64,000 bases of DNA from Bacteroidales bacterium UBA7569 (lineage in GTDB: Bacteria; Bacteroidota; Bacteroidia; Bacteroidales; Paludibacteraceae). The notes below the pieces were generated by a model. It was given only the letters and a program-made list of their open reading frames with translations, was not told the DNA's origin and did no database searches. A program made the position numbers and the translations under genes. Within the stretch, counting starts at the first letter, position 1, and each line of letters starts with the position of its first letter. This document shows positions 8,849 through 16,391 of this stretch, piece by piece. The DNA is taken from NCBI GenBank assembly GCA_002477945.1, contig DLLF01000002.1, positions 138,275 through 202,274 of the forward strand. Reading direction: 5' to 3'.

Positions 8849-10500
8849 TGAAAATTGCCATTACGGGTATAGGTATCGTGTCCGCCTTGGGCATTGGCGC
8901 GGAGGCTAACAAGCGGGAACTGCAGGCAGGTGTATCACATCTGCAGCCGGTACATATCCTGCCCACCTCGCACCATGAGTGGCCTATGGGCGAAGTGCCT
9001 TATACCAATGCGCAATTGGCTGAGTTAGCCGGGCAATCCCCCGACGCTGCCCTGTCCCGCAATGTCCTATTGGGTCTCATTGCGCTGCGCGAAACGTTGG
9101 CGGACAGTGGCATTTCCGTAGAAGACCTCGGTTCCATTCCGCTGGTCAACGGCACTACCGTCGGCGGTATGGATATTACCGAGCAGCACTATGCCGAGTG
9201 GCGGCACGGACAATGGGATACCATAGAGCAACTGTATCAGCACGAAGCCGATATGACCTCCGCTATGCTGGCACACTGCTACGGACTGCAAGACTTCGTT
9301 ACGGTCAGCACTGCCTGCTCTTCCGCGCTCAACGCCCTTATCCACGGGGCAGGTATCCTGCGTATCGGTGCTGCCAAACGGGTTGTCGTAGGCGGCACGG
9401 AGGCACTGACACGCTTCCACGTGAACGGCTTTGCGGCATTGGGTATTCTCTCACAGCATACCTGCCGTCCTTTCCAAGAGGATAGAGACGGCATCAACCT
9501 GGGTGAGGGAGCGGCATACCTGATGATAGAAGACGCAGACGAAGCAGAAAGGCGCGGGGTGCATATCTATGGCTATCTGGCAGGCTATGCCAACCGCTGC
9601 GATGCCTATCACCAGACCGCTTCTTCGCCCGACGGAGACGGGGCGTACGATGCTATGATGCACGCTATAGATATGGCAGGTATTACTCCTTCGAGAATAC
9701 CGTACGTCAACGCCCACGGCACTGCCACACCCAATAACGATGCCAGCGAGTGGCGTGCGATAGAGCGTGTGTTTGGCAACACGATGCCATGCGTAGAGTC
9801 CACCAAACCGCTTACGGGGCATACCACCTCCGCCAGCGGAAGCATAGAAGCCGTCTTTACGCTGTTCCGAATGGAGCAACGCCACTATCCATACACAATA
9901 TGCAACGCCTTCGGCTTTGGCGGCAACGACAGCAGTATCGTGCTTGCACAAGAGCCTGTGGCACTCCCCGAACTGCCGTCTGACCCTGATGTTCAGATTA
10001 CAGAAACGGTAGAGAGCGACGGCACCTTGGATTACAAACCGTATATCCCCCTTATGCAGGCACGCCGCATGACGCCGATGCTCCGCCAACTGATAGTGGT
10101 GGCATCGGAAGCACTCAGGGAAGCAGGTGTCCGGTGTCCCGATGCCATCATTGTAGGTACACAGTGGGGCGGAATGATTCCTACCGTCCACCTGCTGGAG
10201 CAACTGACCACGGCAGGCGAACACGACTTTTCGCCCGCGCAGTTTATGAGTTCCACCCATAATGCCGCTGCGGGTACCCTTGCCCGACATTTCGGAGCCA
10301 AGGGCTATAACACCACCATTGTCGGTGCGGAGCCGATGGCAAACGCCCAAGCCGATGCCGTATTGCTGCTGGCTACCGGCGAGGCAAAGACCGTACTCTG
10401 CTGTGCTTTTGACGAGGTGGACGAACGTTGGCAAAGTCTGTTGGAGCATATCCATTACCCCGCCAAGAACGTGGCGCAAGCCTGTGTGTTGTATGTTTAG
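8848..10500 (+). CDS. ketosynthase fused to a second, Cys-less ketosynthase-like domain
   Basis: 550 residues. Residues 1-370 are a complete KS: Cys157 (STACSSALN), His290 (VNAHGTATP) and His325 (PLTGHTTSASG). A linker (about 370-400) leads to a 150-residue domain (about 400-550) with RRMTPMLRQLIVVASEAL, IIVGTQWGGM and SSTHNAAAGTLARHFG. This matches the N-terminal-half ketosynthase family seen in aryl-polyene clusters (Pfam Ketoacyl-synt_2, from memory). Such domains are usually separate proteins, so this is a fusion of catalytic KS and partner. The start ATG is at 8848; the GTG one codon earlier is possible. Confidence 0.9.
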   Translation: MKIAITGIGIVSALGIGAEANKRELQAGVSHLQPVHILPTSHHEWPMGEVPYTNAQLAELAGQSPDAALSRNVLLGLIALRETLADSGISVEDLGSIPLVNGTTVGGMDITEQHYAEWRHGQWDTIEQLYQHEADMTSAMLAHCYGLQDFVTVSTACSSALNALIHGAGILRIGAAKRVVVGGTEALTRFHVNGFAALGILSQHTCRPFQEDRDGINLGEGAAYLMIEDADEAERRGVHIYGYLAGYANRCDAYHQTASSPDGDGAYDAMMHAIDMAGITPSRIPYVNAHGTATPNNDASEWRAIERVFGNTMPCVESTKPLTGHTTSASGSIEAVFTLFRMEQRHYPYTICNAFGFGGNDSSIVLAQEPVALPELPSDPDVQITETVESDGTLDYKPYIPLMQARRMTPMLRQLIVVASEALREAGVRCPDAIIVGTQWGGMIPTVHLLEQLTTAGEHDFSPAQFMSSTHNAAAGTLARHFGAKGYNTTIVGAEPMANAQADAVLLLATGEAKTVLCCAFDEVDERWQSLLEHIHYPAKNVAQACVLYV

Positions 10501-10846
10501 ATTATTGTGCCTGATATTGATACAGAGCCTCTGCCTGTGTGCCGGACAGATACAGATGAAGTTGGCACTGCGGGCTATGGGAGAGGTGTCTTTCTCGTGG
10601 GCGTTCATACAGCACCAACTCACCAACTGGTGGTGGCTGGGCTGCGGCGTCGGTTTCACGGCGGCAGGAGTGCTGTGGATGTACATTCTGAAACACTACC
10701 CCTTCTCCATTGCCTACCCGCTCTCCAGTATCACATACGTGTTCGGTATGATAGCGGCAATGCTCATCTTCCACGAACATATCGTGTGGACGCAATGGCT
10801 GGGAATAGTGCTGATAATGGCAGGGTGCTTTTTTGTGGTGCATTGA
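10493..10846 (+). CDS. small four-helix EamA/SMR-like membrane protein
   Basis: 117 residues, almost entirely hydrophobic, with four predicted membrane helices (about 1-20, 35-55, 62-85 and 92-115). The pattern AYPLSSITYVFGMIAAMLIF and the closing GIVLIMAGCFFVV are typical of small EamA/SMR transporters such as ArnE/ArnF. Start ATG at 10493 overlaps the KS stop by 8 bases. Its likely role is to flip or export a lipid-linked pigment intermediate across the inner membrane, by analogy with ArnE/F; this is inferred. Confidence 0.75.
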   Translation: MFRLLCLILIQSLCLCAGQIQMKLALRAMGEVSFSWAFIQHQLTNWWWLGCGVGFTAAGVLWMYILKHYPFSIAYPLSSITYVFGMIAAMLIFHEHIVWTQWLGIVLIMAGCFFVVH

Positions 10847-10884
10847 TGTTTCAGGGGGTGTCGCGGGGTAGTTTGTCCATTGCC

Positions 10885-10917
10885 TATCCCTTGCTCATCC
10901 CTTGCTTATCCCTTGCT
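10885..10917 (+). repeat. 11-bp tandem repeat, three units
   Basis: Three consecutive copies of (T/C)ATCCCTTGCT fill part of the 142-base gap between the four-helix protein and the LolA-like gene. It is the only sizeable non-coding gap inside the biosynthetic operon. Confidence 0.85.
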
Positions 10918-10988
10918 GCAAGACCCGACTTTTACCGAGTGAATACCGAGAGAATGTCGGGTGGATACAAGAACGAAAAAAGAGATAT

Positions 10989-11441
10989 ATGATAGTAGCA
11001 TTTATATTGTGTACGATTCTGAACCTTGAGGCGGACTTCCGTCAGGTGAAAGAGGTCAGGATGTTGCAGGAACCGCAGGTGAGTACGGGGCACGTGAGTT
11101 ACAGTGCGCCCGACAGGATGTGCTGGGAGTACCGGTCGCCCGCCCCGTACAAATGGGAGTTGGGCAGCCAATCCACCGCGCCGCAGGTGCAGCAGTTGCT
11201 GCGGTTTATCGTGAACACGATAGCGGGTGACTATTTGCACGACAGTGCAGAGTTCTCTGTGAAACAAGAGGGGAACGTGTATCTGCTGACACCCAAGAAG
11301 CGGGAACTGAAGCAACTGTTCCAGTCGGTACGGATTACGATGCACGAGACGATGAACGTGGCGGAGTGCGTGGTGCTGACCGAGAAGAACGGAGACAAGA
11401 GTACGATAACGTTCCACAACGTGGAGATACAGGAGGAGTGA
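10989..11441 (+). CDS. LolA-like periplasmic lipid carrier
   Basis: 150 residues. A short hydrophobic leader MIVAFILCTILNLEA is followed by ADFRQVKEVRM, YSAPDRMCWEY and a set of beta strands in the pattern of LolA/outer-membrane lipoprotein carrier proteins. Family members shuttle lipidated cargo through the periplasm. In aryl-polyene clusters a LolA-like protein is standard and probably moves the pigment lipid to the outer membrane. The leader is short, and the frame stays open upstream to about 10902 without a better start. The gene after it begins two bases beyond its stop. Confidence 0.82.
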   Translation: MIVAFILCTILNLEADFRQVKEVRMLQEPQVSTGHVSYSAPDRMCWEYRSPAPYKWELGSQSTAPQVQQLLRFIVNTIAGDYLHDSAEFSVKQEGNVYLLTPKKRELKQLFQSVRITMHETMNVAECVVLTEKNGDKSTITFHNVEIQEE

Positions 11442-11443
11442 GT

Positions 11444-11776
11444 ATGTTGGTAGGAGACTTCTGTCAGGTCATAGCACAGGACGGACTATGCTATACGGTG
11501 CGGCTGAATGCTGCGCACCCGATATACAAGGCGCATTTTCCCGATATGCCCGTTACCCCGGGTGCGTGCTTGGTGCAGATAGCCGAGGAACTAATGGGGC
11601 GGAAGATAGAGCGGATTACGAACCTGAAGTTTATGAAACCCGTGCCGCCTGCGGCGGAGATAACCTACACTTTCACCCCGCGCAAGGAACAAGAATACCA
11701 AGTAGTGATAACCGATAAAGAAGATACGTATGCGCGCTTCGTCGTTACATATATGCGCCCTGATACCGACCTATAA
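11444..11776 (+). CDS. FabZ-like 3-hydroxyacyl-ACP dehydratase
   Basis: 110 residues, compact hotdog domain. HPIYKAHFPDMPVTPGACLVQ (about 25-45) closely matches the FabZ signature HFPGxPVxPG, with catalytic His31 and a Glu pair at 48-49. With the protein at 6644 it makes two dehydratases in the operon, as in other aryl-polyene systems. Start ATG is two bases after the LolA-like stop; GTG at 11438 is an alternative. The next gene starts 47 bases inside this one in another frame. Confidence 0.85.
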   Translation: MLVGDFCQVIAQDGLCYTVRLNAAHPIYKAHFPDMPVTPGACLVQIAEELMGRKIERITNLKFMKPVPPAAEITYTFTPRKEQEYQVVITDKEDTYARFVVTYMRPDTDL

Positions 11777-14288
11777 CAACCGCAGGACGGTGGTGGACGT
11801 GGTGCGCCGCACCCGCCGGTATATGCAGGATATTATCGTGGTGGCGGACGGGTGCACGGACGATACGCTGACGCTGCTGCAGGCGTTGGATTTCCCTGTT
11901 ACGGTGGTGTCGTACGCCCGCAACAGGGGCAAGGGCTATGCCCTCAAACAGGGCTTCAGGAAAGCGTTGGAGATGGGCTTCGAGTATGTGATGACCATTG
12001 ACGCGGACGGACAGCACTACCCCGAGGATATTCCGCTATTGGTGGAAGAGGCGTTGCTGCACCCCGGGCATATCATCATCGGCAGCCGAGGGCTGCGGCA
12101 GGAGAATATGCCGCGGCAAAATACGTTTGCCAACCGCTTCTCCAACTTCTGGTTCCACATACAGACAGGGCGGCGGCTGCCCGACACACAGTCGGGCTTC
12201 CGTATCTATCCGCTGTACCGTATGCACGGCTGGCAACTGATGACGGCACGCTATGAGTCGGAGTTGGAATTGCTGGTGTTCTCCACATGGGCAAGGATAG
12301 CCATCATCCCCGTGGCTATCCGAGTGTATTACCCGCCCCGTGAGGAACGCGTAAGCCACTTTAAGCCTGCTTATGACTTTACCCGTATCAGCCTGCTCAA
12401 TAGTCTGCTGTGTGTGGTGGCGTTAGTGTACGGCTTGCCGCGGAGGTATATCCCGTCGCTGTGGTATGTGGGGAAACTGATACTGATATGCTTCCTGCTG
12501 ATTACACCTTATGCATGGGCGGTGCGGTTGCTTGGGGACAGGCTGCCCGCACTGCGCCGGCACTTCAGGGTGTTCTGTTCGGCAATGGCACGCTATATGT
12601 CGAACACCATTCCCGGGGTGGACTTTCGGGTTACGGGCAAGCAGTTCCGCCCGCAAGACCATCAACCACGGCTGTATATAGCCAACCATAATTCGCTGCT
12701 CGACATCCTGATTATGCTGGCGGAGCAACCCAATCTGGTGGTGCTGACACAAGACTGGGTGGGGAAAAATCCGCTCTTTGCACCGGTGGTGAAGGCGGCA
12801 CGCTTCCCGTTGGTGAAAGGGGGAATAGAGAACAGCCTGGAGGTATTGCGCGACAGTGTCCGCCGTGGAGACAGCATATTGGTGTTCCCTGAAGGCACAC
12901 GCTCACGGACGGGACACCTGCTGCCTATGCACAGCGGGGCGATGTATATAGCCGAACAACTGAACCTGCCCGTGGTGCCGATGTGTATTCACCATAGTTA
13001 TGATGTGCTGAACAAGGTGGATTTTCTGCTCTATACCACGGGGGATATTACGTTGGAGTACTTGCCGGAGATAACCACCACCGACCCTACCTTTGGTGGC
13101 GGCTACAGGCATAAGACGAAATCCATAGAGCACTACTACCGCCATCTGCTGGAGATAAACACGCATACGGCAACCATACTCGGAGCAGGTGTGGGCGGCT
13201 TGTTTACGGCGGCACTGCTTGCCAAAGAGGGCTACTCGGTGACAGTGTTGGAACAACTGCCCGTGGCGGGCGGCGGTATGTACAGTTACGAGCGCGATGG
13301 CGAGTGGTGGATGACAGGTATCCACGTGGCTTGCGGATTGGGCGAGGGCGGTACCGTAAGGCAGGTGCTGGACACACTGGGTATTCATATGCCTGTGGAG
13401 AAATGTCCGCCCGATGTGGCGCATGGTGAGGGCGACATATACTCGCTGCTCTATGGGGGTGCCACGTGCGGCAGGCAGGCGGACAGAGAGCGGATTATCG
13501 ACCTGTTTAACGAAGGGACATACCGTTTTATCGGTGGTACGCGACCGCTGGTAGATGCGCTGTGCCTGTATATCACGCGCCATGGCGGACGGATACTCTT
13601 GGGCGAAAAGGTGACCAAGGTGGAGATACAGGACAAGCACGCCACCTGTGTCTATACTGAGAAACACGAGTATCGGGCGGATGTGGTGGTCAGTTCGCTG
13701 CACCCTAAGATGTTGCTCCCGCTGTGTACGGAGCCTGTATTCCGCCCTGCCACGATACATCGCATTGAGCAAACCGAGGAGTCGTACGGGTCGTTCAAGG
13801 TGTATATCAAGTTCAAGCCGCAGTCGTTCCGTTACTTGCCGGAGAACCACTTTATCCTTCCCGAGAATATAGCCTTCCTTACCCCGCCCGTAGCGGGACA
13901 GGACGAATGGGCGCACACGATGGAAGTGATAGCACCATTAGAGTATAGCGAACTGGCACCGTGGCAGCAAGACCGCAAAGCCGACTATGCGGCGTATGAA
14001 GCGTTCAAGCACAGCAAGGCGGAAGCATTGATAGACCGCATTGAGGCTATCTACCCGAACCTACGGGAGCAGACAGACTCCTACTTTACATCGACCTCGC
14101 TGACGTTCCGCGAAGACTACCTGACACCCGAAGGAGCGATGTTCGGACTGAACCAACCGTTAGGAATGTACCGCACTCGCGTGGACAACCTGTATCTGAC
14201 AGGGCAGAACTGCCTGCTGCACGGGCTGTGCGGCACGGTAATGACCTCGCAACTGGTAGCAGAAGAGATATGCCGAAGAAACTCATAA
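11730..14288 (+). CDS. three-domain fusion: GT2 glycosyltransferase, PlsC-like acyltransferase, CrtI-like FAD oxidoreductase
   Basis: 852 residues. Residues 8-230 are a family-2 glycosyltransferase (ALIPTYNN, VADGCTDDT, catalytic-type DAD at 91-93, then QSGFRIY). A hydrophobic linker (about 245-270) leads to a lysophospholipid acyltransferase at 290-470 with HX4D (His320-Asp325) and FPEGTRS (386-392). Residues 480-852 form a CrtI/phytoene-desaturase-like flavoprotein with the FAD motif GAGVGG at 485-490 and AGGGMYSYE. The same polypeptide could thus glycosylate, acylate and oxidise or isomerise the polyene lipid. GT2-acyltransferase fusions occur in flexirubin clusters as far as I recall; the added flavoprotein is the unusual part. 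No stop or frameshift interrupts it. Confidence 0.9.
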   Translation: MRASSLHICALIPTYNNRRTVVDVVRRTRRYMQDIIVVADGCTDDTLTLLQALDFPVTVVSYARNRGKGYALKQGFRKALEMGFEYVMTIDADGQHYPEDIPLLVEEALLHPGHIIIGSRGLRQENMPRQNTFANRFSNFWFHIQTGRRLPDTQSGFRIYPLYRMHGWQLMTARYESELELLVFSTWARIAIIPVAIRVYYPPREERVSHFKPAYDFTRISLLNSLLCVVALVYGLPRRYIPSLWYVGKLILICFLLITPYAWAVRLLGDRLPALRRHFRVFCSAMARYMSNTIPGVDFRVTGKQFRPQDHQPRLYIANHNSLLDILIMLAEQPNLVVLTQDWVGKNPLFAPVVKAARFPLVKGGIENSLEVLRDSVRRGDSILVFPEGTRSRTGHLLPMHSGAMYIAEQLNLPVVPMCIHHSYDVLNKVDFLLYTTGDITLEYLPEITTTDPTFGGGYRHKTKSIEHYYRHLLEINTHTATILGAGVGGLFTAALLAKEGYSVTVLEQLPVAGGGMYSYERDGEWWMTGIHVACGLGEGGTVRQVLDTLGIHMPVEKCPPDVAHGEGDIYSLLYGGATCGRQADRERIIDLFNEGTYRFIGGTRPLVDALCLYITRHGGRILLGEKVTKVEIQDKHATCVYTEKHEYRADVVVSSLHPKMLLPLCTEPVFRPATIHRIEQTEESYGSFKVYIKFKPQSFRYLPENHFILPENIAFLTPPVAGQDEWAHTMEVIAPLEYSELAPWQQDRKADYAAYEAFKHSKAEALIDRIEAIYPNLREQTDSYFTSTSLTFREDYLTPEGAMFGLNQPLGMYRTRVDNLYLTGQNCLLHGLCGTVMTSQLVAEEICRRNS

Positions 14289-15085
14289 CGACATACTGCC
14301 TGTTGCTTGTTGCCCTCTGCCTGCCGGCAAAGGTAACGCTTACGCCTTTCTTGGCAGACTCTGCACGGAACACGGGCGTGGCGGTAGTGGTATGCCCGGG
14401 CGGCAGTTACAGTTGGCATGACATGAAGACCGAGGGGATAGGTGTGGCGGAATGGCTGCAAAGTGAGGGCATCAATGCCTTTGTACTCAAGTACAGGGTA
14501 GCCACTATACCTGCGTACTTTATAGGTTGGCGCGTGCTGGGGATAGGCAACAAGTACCCCGATATGCTGACAGACATCGAATGGGCATTGCGTGAGGTGT
14601 ATGCACACGCGGATGAGTACCGGATAGACACCGCCAAGATAGGCGTTATGGGCTTCTCTGCGGGCGGACACCTAACGATGATGTCCTATACGCATAACCA
14701 TACACCATACAGACCGCACTTCCTGTGCCCCATATACCCTGTGGTTACGCTGGCAGACAAGAGCATAGCACACCCGCGCAGCAGACGCGGGGCATTGGGG
14801 GTATGGCGGCAGTGGAACAAGACCATGCAGGACTCGCTGTCGATAGAGCGGCATATCCCTGCCGACTGCCCGCCGGTGTTCCTGGTGAATTGTGCGGACG
14901 ACCCTGTGGTACACTACCGTAACTCCGTGCTGTTGGACTCTGCACTCACCGACCGGCATATCCCGCACAAGTACATACAATACCGGACAGGAGGGCATGG
15001 CTTTGGTGCTTCAGATACAAAAGGAACCGATGAGAGCCGGCAATGGAAAGCGGAGTTCCTCCGCTGGCTGGCAGATATAATATAG
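14270..15085 (+). CDS. alpha/beta-hydrolase (esterase, BD-FAE/acetyl-esterase-like), exported
   Basis: 271 residues from the ATG at 14270, which gives a clean signal peptide (LITTYCLLLVALCLPAK); a longer open frame from 14228 is less likely. The hydrolase shows the oxyanion loop PGGSYSWHD (43-51), nucleophile Ser130 in GFSAGG, an Asp in CADDPVV and a His in GGHGFG. It could de-acylate the pigment or trim envelope esters in the periplasm. It overlaps the fusion gene by 19 bases, so it is part of the operon. Confidence 0.85.
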   Translation: MPKKLITTYCLLLVALCLPAKVTLTPFLADSARNTGVAVVVCPGGSYSWHDMKTEGIGVAEWLQSEGINAFVLKYRVATIPAYFIGWRVLGIGNKYPDMLTDIEWALREVYAHADEYRIDTAKIGVMGFSAGGHLTMMSYTHNHTPYRPHFLCPIYPVVTLADKSIAHPRSRRGALGVWRQWNKTMQDSLSIERHIPADCPPVFLVNCADDPVVHYRNSVLLDSALTDRHIPHKYIQYRTGGHGFGASDTKGTDESRQWKAEFLRWLADII

Positions 15086-15100
15086 ATAACATACGCGAAT

Positions 15101-16390
15101 ATGGATATAGAATACGCTTCACCGCAAGAGATTACACGCTATCAAGAGGACTTGCTGCGCAAACAGATTGCCTATCTGGCAGCACACAGCCCCTACTATA
15201 AGAGAATGTTTGCCTGCACGGGCATAGCCCCCGAGTCGATACAGGCCATAGCAGACCTGCAACGTCTGCCTTTCACGGAAAAGAAAGACCTGCAACTGTA
15301 TAACGAGGACTTCCTTTGCGTACCCAAGCAGGACATCATTGACTATATCACCACATCGGGAACACTGGGCGAACCTGTAACCTTCGGCTGCACGGAGCAT
15401 GACCTGCAACGGTTGGCATACAACGAACACAAGTCCTTTGCCTGTGCGGGAATACGCAAGGGCGACATCGTACAACTGATGACCACCATAGACAAGCGTT
15501 TTATGGCAGGCTTGGCATATTGGTTGGGACTGCGGGACTTGGGAGCGGGAGTCATTCGTGTAGGCAACGGCATACCCGAACTGCAATGGGACACTATTAT
15601 GCGCATCAGACCCAATGCCATTATGTGCGTGCCGTCTTTTATCCTGCGACTGATCGAATATGCCGAGCAAAACCATATTGATTACAGGCACTCCTCCGTG
15701 CGCAAGATTATCGGAATAGGCGAGGGACTGCGCGACCAGCAGTTCCATCTGAACCTGTTAGGACAGAGAATACACGACAAATGGCCTGAGGTACAACTGT
15801 TTGCCACCTATTCTTCCACAGAGATGTCTGCCACATTCTCCGAGTGTGAGTTCGGTTGCGGGGGACACGTACACCCCGAACTGATTATAGTGGAAATCAT
15901 TGGTGAAGACAATACCCCGGTACCTGACGGGCAGAGCGGTGAAGTGGTAATCACTACACTGGGTGTGGAAGGTATGCCGCTGCTGCGCTTCCGCACGGGA
16001 GATATGGCTACCAAGGTGGCGGAACCTTGCCGTTGCGGGCGTAATTCCTACCGCCTGACGCCTATCATAGGCAGAAAGAACAATATGATAAAACTCAAAG
16101 GAACCACCATCTACCCGCCTGCTATCAACGATGTACTTGACAACACGGACTATGTAGCCAACTATGTGGTGAAGGTCTGCAACTCCGATGCAGGTACCGA
16201 TGAAGTGCTAGTACAGGTGAGTACCCGCTCCGACCTCAGCGACGAGTTCGTCATCAAAGACCTGAAGGACAAGTTCCGCTCCCGCTTGCGTGTAGCACCA
16301 CAGGTGGAAGTGCTGCCGTTTGACACCATTCAGCATATCAATTTCCCCGCCAAAGCACGCAAACCTGTCAAGTTTATCGACCTGCGCTGA
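15101..16390 (+). CDS. AMP-ligase of the phenylacetate-CoA ligase (PaaK) family
   Basis: 429 residues. The adenylate-forming P-loop TTSGTLGEPV lies near 85-94, YSSTEMS near 244-250, and FRTGDMA near 300. This enzyme would activate the aryl acid made by the ammonia lyase as an adenylate and load it on an ACP or CoA, which starts polyene synthesis. It begins 15 bases after the esterase stop and ends one base before the exporter start codon. PaaK-type ligases with this neighbourhood are typical of aryl-polyene clusters. Confidence 0.9.
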   Translation: MDIEYASPQEITRYQEDLLRKQIAYLAAHSPYYKRMFACTGIAPESIQAIADLQRLPFTEKKDLQLYNEDFLCVPKQDIIDYITTSGTLGEPVTFGCTEHDLQRLAYNEHKSFACAGIRKGDIVQLMTTIDKRFMAGLAYWLGLRDLGAGVIRVGNGIPELQWDTIMRIRPNAIMCVPSFILRLIEYAEQNHIDYRHSSVRKIIGIGEGLRDQQFHLNLLGQRIHDKWPEVQLFATYSSTEMSATFSECEFGCGGHVHPELIIVEIIGEDNTPVPDGQSGEVVITTLGVEGMPLLRFRTGDMATKVAEPCRCGRNSYRLTPIIGRKNNMIKLKGTTIYPPAINDVLDNTDYVANYVVKVCNSDAGTDEVLVQVSTRSDLSDEFVIKDLKDKFRSRLRVAPQVEVLPFDTIQHINFPAKARKPVKFIDLR

Positions 16391-16391
16391 T

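Noticed and set aside
9451..10686. A 411-codon open frame on the minus strand, opposite the KS fusion
   Set aside because: It lies entirely antisense to a gene with catalytic motifs, is rich in His/Cys/Arg in the manner of shadow frames and has no recognisable domain.
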